This document shows positions 8,021 to 16,286 of a stretch of DNA of 33,820 nucleotides, in pieces. How positions within the stretch are numbered: position 1 is the stretch's first letter; every line of letters begins with the position of its first letter. The notes under the pieces were generated by a model, which saw nothing but the letters and a program-made list of their open reading frames with translations, was not told the origin of the DNA and did no database searches. The stretch comes from UBA11373 sp035291545. GTDB taxonomy: Bacteria; Actinomycetota; Acidimicrobiia; Spongiisociales; UBA11373. The stretch spans positions 1 through 33,820 of the forward strand of contig DATDRW010000078.1 of the NCBI GenBank assembly GCA_035291545.1, read 5' to 3'. The position numbers were made by a program, and so were the translations under genes.

Positions 8021-8052
8021 AACTCTCAACAGGAGTCCCGAAGCGCCCCTGA
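8021..8052 (+). repeat. dispersed repeat R6
   Basis: AACTCTCAACAGGAGTCCCG then AAGCGCCCCTGA. It is 13 bp from the lipA stop and marks the accessory/core boundary. Confidence 0.75.
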
Positions 8053-8064
8053 TGTTGTCCCCCC

Positions 8065-9699
8065 TCACACCCTCGCGATCGCCGCTTCTTTGGCGTGATA
8101 CGACGACCTCACCAACGGACCGCTCTCGACGTGTCGCAAACCCAACCCCTCCCCCACGGCCCGGTACTCGGCGAACTCGTCGGGATGGACATATCGGTCG
8201 ACCTTGCGGTGCCGCGCGGTTGGGCGTAGGTACTGCCCGATCGTCACGATGTCGACACCGACCGCCCGCATGTCGGCGAGCGCTCCGAGCACCTCGTCTC
8301 TGGTCTCCCCCATCCCCACGATCAGACCCGACTTGATCAACGAAGCCGGCCGCATCCACCTGGCGCGCGCCAACAAAGCGAGCGACCTTCCGTAGTTGGC
8401 CGCGGTGCGCACGTCACGCTGCAGGCGGAGCACGGTCTCGGTGTTGTGATTGAGCACATCCGGCTCGGCATCCATCACGATCTCCAGCGCCGCCCGATCT
8501 CCCTTGAAGTCGGGGATGAGTACTTCGACGTCACAGGCAAGCCGCGCCCGGATCTGGCGAATCGTTTCGGCGAACACTTCCGAGCCGCCGTCGGCGAGAT
8601 CGTCGCGGTTCACCGAGGTGAGGACCGCATGCTCGAGCCGCATGACCCCGACCGCCTCGGCGACCCGTTTGGGCTCGTCCCAATCCACCGCCCCGGGACG
8701 CCCGGTGCTGACGTTGCAGAATCCGCACGCCCGGGTGCACACGTCGCCGAGGAGCATGAAGGTGGCAGTACCGCTCCCCCAGCATTCCGAGATGTTGGGG
8801 CAGCCCGCCTCCTCACACACCGTGTTGAGATGCAGACCCTCCACGAGACGCTTCAGTTCGCGATAGCCGGGGCCGAGATCGAGGCGGACCTTCATCCACT
8901 CCGGCTTCTCCGGTTCGCCCGGAAGCCGCCCCCGCGTCATAACCGGAGTCACAGAACGCGCCTCGGGTGAGAACGTCCCACACGCCACCAACTCGTCGAC
9001 CTCGAACACCGGGACCGCACGGCCGGTTCCCCGCGTGAACGCGGCCCGCTGTTCCTCGATGTCGGAGTATCCGAACTCGGCGGCAAAGCGGGGCACGAGG
9101 AGATCAACGACCTCTTCGATCGACACCGCACGGCCCAGCAGCGCGGAGATGCTGGTGACCGGCCGGTCGGGGATGCCGCACGGCACGATGTTGCGGAAGT
9201 AGCCGAGATCCGTGGAAACGTTGAGAGCAAAACCGTGCATGGTGACGCGGTGTGACGTGCGTACCCCGATGGCAGCCACCTTCCCCCGATCGGTCCACAC
9301 CCCGGGGTAGGCGTCCTCCCGACCGGCGGAGATGCCGAAATCGGAGAGCACCGAGATCAGGGCTTCTTCGAGACGGTGGACGTGTCCCGCCACCTCGGGG
9401 CGATCGCCGAGGTGCCGGATCGGATAACCGACCAGCTGGCCGGGTCCGTGATACGTGACATCGCCGCCGCGATCGACGTGATGGATCTCGGCGCCGACGG
9501 CGGCCGCCCGCTCCGGCGACAGGAGCACGTTCGATCCGTCGCCGAACCGCCCAATCGTGTAGACGTGGGGATGCTCCAGCAGGAGCAGGTAGTCGTCATC
9601 GGTCCTTCCGGTGACGCGCCCCTCGTGCAGCGCCCGCTGCAGGTCCCACGCCTCCTCATAGGGCAGCCGGCCGAGCCAGCGAACCCTGAGGAGGGTCAT
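8065..9699 (-). CDS. LipB-LipA fusion: octanoyltransferase plus lipoyl synthase
   Basis: A 544-residue protein joining both steps of de novo lipoate assembly. Residues 1-~225 are LipB, which moves octanoate from acyl carrier protein to the target lysine: RGGDVTYHGPGQ at 77-88, catalytic Lys140 in RGKVAAIG, and Cys174 in VPCGIPDRP. Residues ~255-544 are LipA, a radical-SAM enzyme that inserts two sulfurs: auxiliary cluster C295-x4-C300-x5-C306, SAM cluster C321-x3-C325-x2-C328, and the C-terminal RSSY (531-534) whose Ser binds the auxiliary cluster. The two parts are continuous in one frame with no stop or frameshift sign. ATG 9699 is used because AGGAG lies 6 nt upstream. It overlaps the E2 stop by 4 nt. 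LipB and LipA are normally separate proteins. Confidence 0.93.
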   Translation of the reverse strand: MTLLRVRWLGRLPYEEAWDLQRALHEGRVTGRTDDDYLLLLEHPHVYTIGRFGDGSNVLLSPERAAAVGAEIHHVDRGGDVTYHGPGQLVGYPIRHLGDRPEVAGHVHRLEEALISVLSDFGISAGREDAYPGVWTDRGKVAAIGVRTSHRVTMHGFALNVSTDLGYFRNIVPCGIPDRPVTSISALLGRAVSIEEVVDLLVPRFAAEFGYSDIEEQRAAFTRGTGRAVPVFEVDELVACGTFSPEARSVTPVMTRGRLPGEPEKPEWMKVRLDLGPGYRELKRLVEGLHLNTVCEEAGCPNISECWGSGTATFMLLGDVCTRACGFCNVSTGRPGAVDWDEPKRVAEAVGVMRLEHAVLTSVNRDDLADGGSEVFAETIRQIRARLACDVEVLIPDFKGDRAALEIVMDAEPDVLNHNTETVLRLQRDVRTAANYGRSLALLARARWMRPASLIKSGLIVGMGETRDEVLGALADMRAVGVDIVTIGQYLRPTARHRKVDRYVHPDEFAEYRAVGEGLGLRHVESGPLVRSSYHAKEAAIARV

Positions 9700-11183
9700 G
9701 CCAACTCCTGCTCCCAGTCCCAGGTCTCGACGCTCTGCTTGATGCGCTTGAGGAACTGCACAGCCGTGGAGCCGTCGAATGCCCGATGATCCCACGAGAG
9801 GCCGAGGTATCCGATGCGATGGATGGCGATGGCGTCGTTGCCGTCGCCATCCGTGACGACGACCGGCCGTTTGGTGACGGTGTCGGTGGACAGGATCGCC
9901 ACATTGGGGACATGGATGATCGGGGCGGACATGAACGACCCGAACGGCCCGGGGTTGGTGATCGTGAATGTCGAGCCGGCGAGGTCGTCCGGTTCGATAT
10001 TCCCGGAACGGGCCTTCTCGGCGAGACGCCGCACCTCACGGGCGATACCGCGGAGCCGGAGGCCGTCGGCGCCGCGCACCGTCATCACCACGAGTCCCTC
10101 TTCGCTGAGATCGACGCCGTAGCCCAGGTTCACCGACCCATGCAGGGTTCTGACCTTGTTCTCAAAGTCGAAACTCGAGTTCACGATCGGGAAAGCGGTG
10201 AGGGCGTCAACGGTCGCCCGGCTGACAAAGGGCAGGTAGGTGAGGGAGAACCCTTCGCGCGCCTTGAACGCCTCCTTGTGCTTTCCGCGCACCCGCTCCA
10301 GGTGCTCGAAGTCGACTTCCACTGAGGTCCAAACGTGGGCGGCGGTCTGCCTGGACCGGATCATGTTCTCGGCGATACGAACCCGGAGACGGGACAGGTC
10401 CTGGACCTCGTCGCCCGCCGCCACCTGTATCGGCTGCGGCGGCTGAGCCGGAGCCTCCGGCGCAGCGGGCGCCTCCGGCGCAGCGGGCGCCGGAGCGGGG
10501 GCGAACAGAACGTGCTCGGCCGGTTGGCTGACGATCAGATCCTGGATGCCGCGCCCGAGCACGCTGCGAACCGGCTCCGGTGCGGCCGGGCGGGTTACGG
10601 CGCCGCCGGAGGCGACGAACCCCTCGACGTCCCGGCGGGTGATCCGTCCTCCCGCCCCGGTGCCGGACACCTGTGCGAGATCGACCCGGTGCTCCGCGGC
10701 GAGACGGCGGACGACCGGTGACAGCATTCCCGAATCACCCGACGACGGACGAGCCACCGCAACTTCGGGCGCAGCCGGGACCCGCGGGGCAGCAGCGAGC
10801 ACCGGAACCGCGATGACGGGACCGGGAGCCGATGGCACCGGAACCGCGATGACGGGACCGGGAGCCGGTGGCACCGGAACCGCGGGACGAGGGGCGGGAG
10901 CGGCCGCGGTGTGGGCAGGCACAGCCTCCGGGGTGCCGGCCTCGCTCGGCTGGCCGATGACCACCAGCGGGGTGCCGACGGCGACCGTGGCGCCCTCCGG
11001 TACCAGAATCTGCAGGATGGTGCCCGCGGTCGGTGATGGGATCTCCGTGTCGACCTTGTCCGTCGAGATCTCGAGCAGGACCTCGTCCTCACGGATCGTG
11101 TCCCCCTGCTTCTTGGCCCACCTCAGGATGGTGCCTTCCGTGACCGTTTCTCCGAGTTGAGGCATGGTGACTGTGATCGACAT
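9696..11183 (-). CDS. dihydrolipoamide acyltransferase (E2) of a 2-oxoacid dehydrogenase
   Basis: A 495-residue E2 core subunit. The N-terminal lipoyl domain has the modified lysine K43 in STDKVDTEI. A long Pro/Ala/Val linker contains a 36-bp tandem repeat, then the peripheral-subunit-binding domain (SPVVRRLAAEHRVDLAQVSGTGAGGRI), an Ala/Pro linker with EAPAAP repeats, and the acyltransferase domain with catalytic H466 and D470 in DHRAFDG. It passes the acyl group from the lipoyl arm to CoA. One lipoyl domain only. ATG 11183 has AGGAG 9 nt upstream. It lies 12 bp after the E1 gene and overlaps the LipB-LipA fusion that should lipoylate it. The substrate (pyruvate or branched-chain 2-oxoacid) cannot be fixed; the family resembles branched-chain types. 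Confidence 0.93.
   Translation of the reverse strand: MSITVTMPQLGETVTEGTILRWAKKQGDTIREDEVLLEISTDKVDTEIPSPTAGTILQILVPEGATVAVGTPLVVIGQPSEAGTPEAVPAHTAAAPAPRPAVPVPPAPGPVIAVPVPSAPGPVIAVPVLAAAPRVPAAPEVAVARPSSGDSGMLSPVVRRLAAEHRVDLAQVSGTGAGGRITRRDVEGFVASGGAVTRPAAPEPVRSVLGRGIQDLIVSQPAEHVLFAPAPAPAAPEAPAAPEAPAQPPQPIQVAAGDEVQDLSRLRVRIAENMIRSRQTAAHVWTSVEVDFEHLERVRGKHKEAFKAREGFSLTYLPFVSRATVDALTAFPIVNSSFDFENKVRTLHGSVNLGYGVDLSEEGLVVMTVRGADGLRLRGIAREVRRLAEKARSGNIEPDDLAGSTFTITNPGPFGSFMSAPIIHVPNVAILSTDTVTKRPVVVTDGDGNDAIAIHRIGYLGLSWDHRAFDGSTAVQFLKRIKQSVETWDWEQELA
10801..10886 (-). repeat. 36-bp tandem repeat in the E2 linker
   Basis: About 2.4 copies starting at 10801, 10837 and 10873. They encode a 12-residue Val-Pro/Ala-Pro-Gly unit in the flexible linker after the lipoyl domain. 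Confidence 0.75.
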
Positions 11184-11195
11184 GGCGTGATTCTC

Positions 11196-13190
11196 CTACA
11201 ACGCGGCGAGTGTGTTGACGGCGGCGACCACATCGGCGGTTTGGGGAACGAAAGCGTCCTCCAAGACGGTGGCGAACGGGATGTGGGTGTGCGGCGGCGT
11301 GACGCGCAGGATTGGCCCGTCCAGGTCCCAAAACGCCTCGGCGGCGACCCTGGCGGCGACCTCGGAGGCCACCGAAGCGAACGGCACATCCTCCTGGACG
11401 ACCACGAGGCGGGAGGTCTTGCGCACCGAGGCGAACACCGCATCCCAGTCAAGGGGCACGATCGTCTGCAGGTCGAGGATTTCGACGGACACGCCGTTTT
11501 CGGCGAGGAGTTCCGCAGCCTCAAATGAGGTGTAGACCATGGCCCCCCAGGTGACGATGGTCACGTCGTCCCCGGCCCGCACCAGGCGGGCACGGCCGAA
11601 CGGCAACTCGTAGTTCCCGGGCGGAAGCGGCTCTTTGATGCTCCGGTACAGCTTCTTGTGCTCGAGGAACACGACCGGATTGGGATCCCGGATGGCAGCG
11701 ATCAGCAGACCCTTCGCCGCAGTCGGTGTGCTGGGCACGACGACCTTGATGCCGGGGTGATGGGCCAGCATCCCTTCGGGGCTCATCGAATGGAAGGGGC
11801 CCGCCCGGAGTCCGGCCCCGCTCGGTCCCCGCACCACCATCGGCACCGGCTGGCCGGCCTTCCACAGGTACTTGGCTGCCTCGTTGAACAACTGATCCAG
11901 GCCCGGGTAGATGAAGTCGCTGTACTGGAGCTCGACCACCGGACGCAGCCCCATCAACGCGGCACCGACTGCGCCGCCGATGATCGCCGACTCGGCGATG
12001 GGGGTGTCGATCACCCGGTCCGGCCCGTACTTCTCGAACAAGCCCTCGGTCACCTTGAAGGCCCCGCCGTACAACCCGACGTCTTCCCCGAGGATGAAGA
12101 CGCGATCGTCCCGCTCCATCTCCTCGTCGAGTGCCTGGTTGATGGCGTCGAGCATCGTGACCGGTTCGCCCACTCCCTCCCCGGGAGCGGGGCCCGCAGG
12201 AGCAGATGGCGCAAATAGGTCGGTGACGACAACGGCGGGCACCGGATCGGGTTGGGACTGCGCCCACTCGATCGTGGCACGGATCTTGTCCTCTACCCGG
12301 GCGTGGAGCGCCTGCCGGCCCGCCTCGTCGAGCAGGCCTCGGGTACCCAGGAACTCCTCGAACCGCGGGATCGGGTCCTTGGCCATCCACGCCTCCCGCT
12401 CGTCGGGCTTGACGTAGTCGGCCGGGTCGTGGCCGGCATGGCCGAAATGGCGGAAGGTGACGGCCTCGATGAGGGTCGGGCCCTCGCCGTTGCGGGCTCG
12501 TTCGACCGCCTCACGGGCGGTGGAGTAGCACTCGAGCACGTCGTTCCCGTCGACGACGACGCCCGGGATCCCGTACCCATCGGCGCGGTGACCGGAGTAG
12601 GCGAGGTTGAACTCCCGGTCGTTCGGCGTCGAGTAGGCGTACTGGTTGTTCTGGATCGTGAACACGATCGGAAGCCGCATGACCGCAGCCATGTTCACCG
12701 CCTCATGCCAGGTGCCGGTGGCGGTCGAACCCTCGCCGCAGTCGGCGAGCGCCACCCGCCGCTCCTTCCGCTGCTTGAAGGCGAGGGCTGCACCCATCGC
12801 AACCGGGTAGGCGTCGGGAAGGGGCGAGATCACCATGAAGGTGCCCTTGTCGAGCACACCGAAGTGGCTGTTGCCATCGCGCCCCTTGCTCGGGCCGGCG
12901 GCCTTTGCGTAGAAGTTGAGCATGGCCTCCTCGAGGGTGACCCCCTTCGTCAGCTGAGCGAGGAGATCGCGGTGGGTCGGCCCGAAGACATCACCGGGCT
13001 CGAGCGCAGAAATGAAGCCCACCTGGGCGGCCTCCTGGCCGACCCCGGGGTACACCGCCCCGGGAAGCCGGCCACCGCGGTACATGGTGTGCAGCCGCGT
13101 CTCCAGCAGGCGTCCCGTGACCATCAGCTCGTACATGACGAGCAGGCGGGCCGAGCTGAGTTCGGCGGCGTGCCCCTTCGCCTCGATCAA
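11196..13190 (-). CDS. fused E1 alpha-beta subunit of a 2-oxoacid dehydrogenase
   Basis: A 664-residue thiamine-diphosphate decarboxylase with alpha and beta chains in one polypeptide. The alpha part (1-~325) has the ThDP motif GEGSTATGTWHEAVN (from 152) ending at NN (181-182), and a His-rich loop RHFGHAGHDPADY (~248). An Ala/Pro linker (~326-344) leads to the beta part with LGEDVG and DTPIAESAIIGGAVGAAL. It decarboxylates the 2-oxoacid and acylates the E2 lipoyl arm. The best start is TTG 13190, with GAGGAGG 8 nt upstream, 13 bp after the E3 stop. Upstream in-frame codons overlap E3 and read as Arg/Pro noise. Fused E1 chains are known in some bacteria. Confidence 0.9.
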   Translation of the reverse strand: MIEAKGHAAELSSARLLVMYELMVTGRLLETRLHTMYRGGRLPGAVYPGVGQEAAQVGFISALEPGDVFGPTHRDLLAQLTKGVTLEEAMLNFYAKAAGPSKGRDGNSHFGVLDKGTFMVISPLPDAYPVAMGAALAFKQRKERRVALADCGEGSTATGTWHEAVNMAAVMRLPIVFTIQNNQYAYSTPNDREFNLAYSGHRADGYGIPGVVVDGNDVLECYSTAREAVERARNGEGPTLIEAVTFRHFGHAGHDPADYVKPDEREAWMAKDPIPRFEEFLGTRGLLDEAGRQALHARVEDKIRATIEWAQSQPDPVPAVVVTDLFAPSAPAGPAPGEGVGEPVTMLDAINQALDEEMERDDRVFILGEDVGLYGGAFKVTEGLFEKYGPDRVIDTPIAESAIIGGAVGAALMGLRPVVELQYSDFIYPGLDQLFNEAAKYLWKAGQPVPMVVRGPSGAGLRAGPFHSMSPEGMLAHHPGIKVVVPSTPTAAKGLLIAAIRDPNPVVFLEHKKLYRSIKEPLPPGNYELPFGRARLVRAGDDVTIVTWGAMVYTSFEAAELLAENGVSVEILDLQTIVPLDWDAVFASVRKTSRLVVVQEDVPFASVASEVAARVAAEAFWDLDGPILRVTPPHTHIPFATVLEDAFVPQTADVVAAVNTLAAL

Positions 13191-13203
13191 ACCCCGTGCC
13201 TCC

Positions 13204-14577
13204 TCAATGCAGGCTCCGGCCGGATGCGGCCAGGAGCGTCTCGCCGACCGCTTCGGCGAGCGTGGGATGGGCATGGATGAAGGCGGCAGCCTCGGAGGGC
13301 AACGCCTCCCAGGCAACCGCGTACATCAACTCGTGGATGAGCTCGCCCGCCTGCGGACCGACGACGGTGGCCCCGAGGATGGGACCGCCGCGCTCGCTCA
13401 CGATCTTCACCAGCCCCTGGGCCTGCCCCTTGATGATGGCCCGCCCGACTCCCCCGAGGCCGTGGTCGTGAGCGACCACGTCGTGACCGGCGGCCTTTGC
13501 CTGCTGCTCGGTGAGCCCGACTGAGGCCACCTCGGGGATCGTGTAGACGACGAGCGGGATCGCCCGGTAGTCGACCGGGGCCGGGTTCCCCGTGGCGATA
13601 TGGGTGATCGCGGCGATGCCCTCCGCAAAGCCGGCGTGGGCGAGCTGGGGGGTACCGGCCACGATGTCGCCGACCGCGTACACCCCGGGCGCATCGGTGA
13701 GCATCGTGCGCAGGTCGGCGACCACGTATCCCCGATCGAGCCGTACCCCGGCCTCTTCGAGACCGACTCCGGCGGTGAGCGGAGCCCGGCCGACGGCGAC
13801 GAGCACGACGTCGACCTCGACGGTCTCCCCGGCGAATGGCACGATCACGCCGGAACCGGTCTGGATCGGGGGGTCGACGGTGACGCCGGTCCTCACTTGG
13901 ATGCCCTTCTTGGTGAGAATGCCCGTGAGCAGCTTCGAAGCCTCGGGCTCGGCCCCGGGAAGCACCTGGTCGAACACCTCGAACAGATAGACCGCACTCC
14001 CGAGCTCGGCGAGGAGGCAGGCGAACTCGGCACCAATGGCACCGGCGCCGATCACGGCCACCCGCTGCGGCCGCGCCGGCCAGTTCAGGGCGTGGTCCGA
14101 GGTGACGATACGGGTCCCGTCGGGCTCGTAGCCGGGGATGATGCGGGGTACCGAGCCGGTGGCCACGATGACCTTGCGGGCCTCGATGCGTCGCGACGCG
14201 CCGGCGGCATCGACCACGTCCACCATGCCGGGACCGCCGAGCCTCCCGGTCCCGGCGACGATCTCGACCTTGCGCTGCTTGAGCAGTCCCTGAAGGCCCC
14301 GGTAGAGCTGGGACACGACGGCGTTCTTGCGCGCCAGGGCGCGTCCCCAATCGAGTTGAGGGGCCGAGGTCACGACGCCGAACTCCCCGGCGGAGGCAAC
14401 CTCGGCGAAGACCTCGGCCGTGTGGATCCACGCCTTGGCCGGGATGCACCCACGGTGGAGGCAGGTACCCCCCACCTCCGCCTTCTCGACGAGGGCGACG
14501 GAGAGGCCGAAGTTGTGTGCGTACAGGGCGGAGGCGTAACCGCCGGGGCCACCACCGATGATCGCGACGTCGTACAC
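13204..14577 (-). CDS. lpdA: dihydrolipoamide dehydrogenase (E3)
   Basis: A 457-residue flavoprotein that reoxidises the E2 dihydrolipoyl arm and passes electrons to NAD+. It has the FAD-binding GGGPGGYASAL near residue 8, the redox disulfide C39/C44 in GGTCLHRGCIPAK, an NAD-binding VIGAGAIGAEFA, a second FAD motif GVYAVGDIV, and the C-terminal dyad H437/E442 in HAHPTLAEA. Full family length. The start is GTG 14577, with GGAGG close by (4-nt spacing). It is the first gene of the minus-strand operon E3-E1-E2-LipB/LipA, whose junctions are 4-nt overlaps or gaps of 12-13 bp. Confidence 0.95.
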   Translation of the reverse strand: MYDVAIIGGGPGGYASALYAHNFGLSVALVEKAEVGGTCLHRGCIPAKAWIHTAEVFAEVASAGEFGVVTSAPQLDWGRALARKNAVVSQLYRGLQGLLKQRKVEIVAGTGRLGGPGMVDVVDAAGASRRIEARKVIVATGSVPRIIPGYEPDGTRIVTSDHALNWPARPQRVAVIGAGAIGAEFACLLAELGSAVYLFEVFDQVLPGAEPEASKLLTGILTKKGIQVRTGVTVDPPIQTGSGVIVPFAGETVEVDVVLVAVGRAPLTAGVGLEEAGVRLDRGYVVADLRTMLTDAPGVYAVGDIVAGTPQLAHAGFAEGIAAITHIATGNPAPVDYRAIPLVVYTIPEVASVGLTEQQAKAAGHDVVAHDHGLGGVGRAIIKGQAQGLVKIVSERGGPILGATVVGPQAGELIHELMYAVAWEALPSEAAAFIHAHPTLAEAVGETLLAASGRSLH

Positions 14578-14714
14578 GGAGCCTCCAGTCGGTGCCGCCA
14601 GAGCCTAGAGGCTCCTCGGATGCGGAACCAGGAGGCGGAATGCGCCCCCCAACCACGGGAACGGACTCCGGGGCCGCGCTCCTGCCGATTCCGAATAGGT
14701 ACCCTCACCGCCCG
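14578..14714. promoter_or_regulatory. divergent control region with plus-strand -10 box
   Basis: Lies between the minus-strand dehydrogenase operon and the plus-strand hydrolase pair, so it should carry both promoters. On plus, TACCCT at 14700-14705 ends 9 nt before GTG 14715, fitting a leaderless start. A small inverted repeat GAGCC/GGCTC (14601-14614) lies near the E3 start. No clear minus-strand promoter was found. Confidence 0.4.
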
Positions 14715-14807
14715 GTGCAGACCCGCTACCTGATCGTCGCCGCACTCCTCACCGCCCTGGTGATCCTGGGGGCGTCGCTGGTGTGGTTCCTCCGGATCGC
14801 ATCGTGA
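14715..14807 (+). CDS. 30-residue single-span membrane peptide
   Basis: A short frame with one strong hydrophobic span (YLIVAALLTALVILGASLVWFL) and no room for another domain. GTG 14715 is preferred because of the -10 box TACCCT 9 nt upstream; ATG 14640 in the same frame would add a Pro-rich 25-residue head. Its TGA overlaps the GTG of the hydrolase gene (GTGA at 14804-14807), which suggests translational coupling. It may be a real small membrane protein or a leader peptide. No family recognised. Confidence 0.45.
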   Translation: MQTRYLIVAALLTALVILGASLVWFLRIAS

Positions 14808-15430
14808 TCACGACCCCCGACGGCCTGGTCCTGGAGGGCGCCTGGTCGCCGCCCGACGGCGATGCGGTCGGATGCGTCGTGTTCTGCCACCCCCATCCCC
14901 TCGACGGCGGCACGATGAATGCGCCGCTGATGCAGCTGGTGGCGGCAACGCTTGCAGAGGCGGGGCTGTGGACACTCCGTTTCAACTTCCGGGGAGTGGG
15001 CACCTCTCAGGGGACCTGGGGTGGAGGATCCGGCGAGGTGCTCGACGTGGCCGCCGCCGTCGAGTTCGCCGCCGCGGCCCACCCGGCGCTCCCCATCGGA
15101 GTCGCGGGTTGGTCGTTCGGCGCCTCCACATCGCTCCGCTGGCAGGCGGAAACGCGATCGCCACTTCCCTGGGCTGGGATCGCCCCTGGGATCCGTGCCT
15201 ACCGCGGAGCGGCACCCCCGGCCGTGGCCGGCCTCATGGTGACGCCGCGCCTCATCGTCCTCGGTGATCGCGATCAGTTCGCCTCGGTCGAGGAAATGCA
15301 GGAATTCGCCGCAGCATTCGGCGCCGAGGTGGCCGTACTCGAGGGTTCCGACCATTTCTTCCACTACCGAGAGCGCAGCGTCGGTGCACTCGTCGCCGGC
15401 CACTTCGGTGGTCGCCGGATCCCGGACTAG
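14804..15430 (+). CDS. alpha/beta hydrolase
   Basis: A 208-residue soluble serine hydrolase. The nucleophile elbow is GWSFGAS with Ser104; the acid is probably Asp155 or Asp157 in VLGDRDQF and the base His184 in GSDHFFHY. The N-terminal CHPHPLDGGTM supplies the His-Pro oxyanion region seen in the small-hydrolase group of COG2945-like proteins. GTG 14804 is chosen for its 4-nt overlap with the upstream peptide; GTG 14783 is in frame but overlaps more. The family cleaves esters or related bonds; the substrate is unknown. It ends tail to tail with the minus-strand 15427 gene, the two stop codons sharing CTAG. Confidence 0.8.
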   Translation: MITTPDGLVLEGAWSPPDGDAVGCVVFCHPHPLDGGTMNAPLMQLVAATLAEAGLWTLRFNFRGVGTSQGTWGGGSGEVLDVAAAVEFAAAAHPALPIGVAGWSFGASTSLRWQAETRSPLPWAGIAPGIRAYRGAAPPAVAGLMVTPRLIVLGDRDQFASVEEMQEFAAAFGAEVAVLEGSDHFFHYRERSVGALVAGHFGGRRIPD

Positions 15431-15633
15431 GCGACCGGCCGGAATCCCCTGTTGCGGGCCTCGGCAAGGGTGTCGGGCCCGAACGTGCTCACCGCCAGTC
15501 GTTGCACCGGTTCGTGCTCGGCGAACAGGGCGGACAGCGCTGCAGCCTGAGCGACATCGTCGGTGTCGAACACCGTCATCGAGTCGCGCAATCCGACGTA
15601 CCGGTGCTGCTCGAACCGTCGTAGCCGGGACAT
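15427..15633 (-). CDS. 68-residue protein, unknown function
   Basis: A small soluble protein, last gene of the six-gene overlapping cluster. Its ATG (15633) overlaps the lipoprotein stop by 4 nt. The composition looks coding (FEQHRYVGLRDSMTVFDTDD, then a helical AAALSALFAEHE), unlike the Arg-rich frame upstream. No family recognised. The short segment AEARNRGFRPVA at the end is conserved-looking but not diagnostic. Confidence 0.6.
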   Translation of the reverse strand: MSRLRRFEQHRYVGLRDSMTVFDTDDVAQAAALSALFAEHEPVQRLAVSTFGPDTLAEARNRGFRPVA

Positions 15634-16055
15634 CAGGTCCCGTTGACGCCGGCGACGGCCTGGGAGACGTCGCCCTGGGTCTGGAGGACGACACTCCCGG
15701 TCACCTCGCCGCGGCTGAAGATGATCGTCCACGTGATTGCGGACCCCTCCGAGCTCTCGACCACGAATCCCTGGTTGACGAGCCCAACGTTGAAGAACTG
15801 CACCGCCGCCACCAGCTCGGCGTCGATCTGCAGCGACATCTCGCTGCGGTGGTTCACCCGGTCGATCATCGTCGTGCCGATCACGGCGTTCGGCGGGATC
15901 GGAAAGTCGTCGGGAAACGCCGGCGGGATCTCTCCCTCTCCGAAGACGACCGGAGCATCGGAGGTGGTGGCGCTTCCGCCGTCGTCTCCGCACGCCGCGA
16001 AGAGCCCGAGCATGGCGATCAAGGCAACGGCGGTGCCAGACCTCACCAACATCAT
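15633..16055 (-). CDS. small secreted lipoprotein, unknown function
   Basis: A 140-residue lipoprotein. The signal peptide MMLVRSGTAVALIAMLGLFAAC ends in a lipobox Cys followed by Gly-Asp-Asp, which would put it on the outer face of the membrane. The mature part begins with a Pro-rich segment (EIPPAFPDDFPIPPNAVIG) and continues as alternating strands. ATG 16055 is chosen because it overlaps the TGA of the preceding gene (ATGA at 16055-16052); ATG 16070 would add five residues. No family recognised. Confidence 0.7.
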   Translation of the reverse strand: MMLVRSGTAVALIAMLGLFAACGDDGGSATTSDAPVVFGEGEIPPAFPDDFPIPPNAVIGTTMIDRVNHRSEMSLQIDAELVAAVQFFNVGLVNQGFVVESSEGSAITWTIIFSRGEVTGSVVLQTQGDVSQAVAGVNGT

Positions 16056-16286
16056 GACTCGGGTAACCATCGTAGCGAGGCCGCCAGTCGGCGACCGAGG
16101 GGGTCGAGGCCCGGCATCCGGTCGCCGATCGGAAGGACCGCAGCAGGCGGCGGATCGATCGACGGGATCTCCAGCTTCATCGGAGACAGGACGAGCATCC
16201 CCAGGACGAGGACCTGGGCGGTCCGCGAACGCAGCAAACGTGCCCACCCCCCGGGGTCACAGCCCCGCTCCGCTCCTCGACGCCGG

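Noticed and set aside
5..8052. R1-R6 as integron attC sites
   Set aside because: No GTTRRRY/RYYYAAC core pairs at the ends and no integrase gene in the window.
13191..13316. Longer E1 protein starting inside E3
   Set aside because: The extra residues overlap the E3 end and read as Arg/Pro noise; TTG 13190 has a strong ribosome-binding site.
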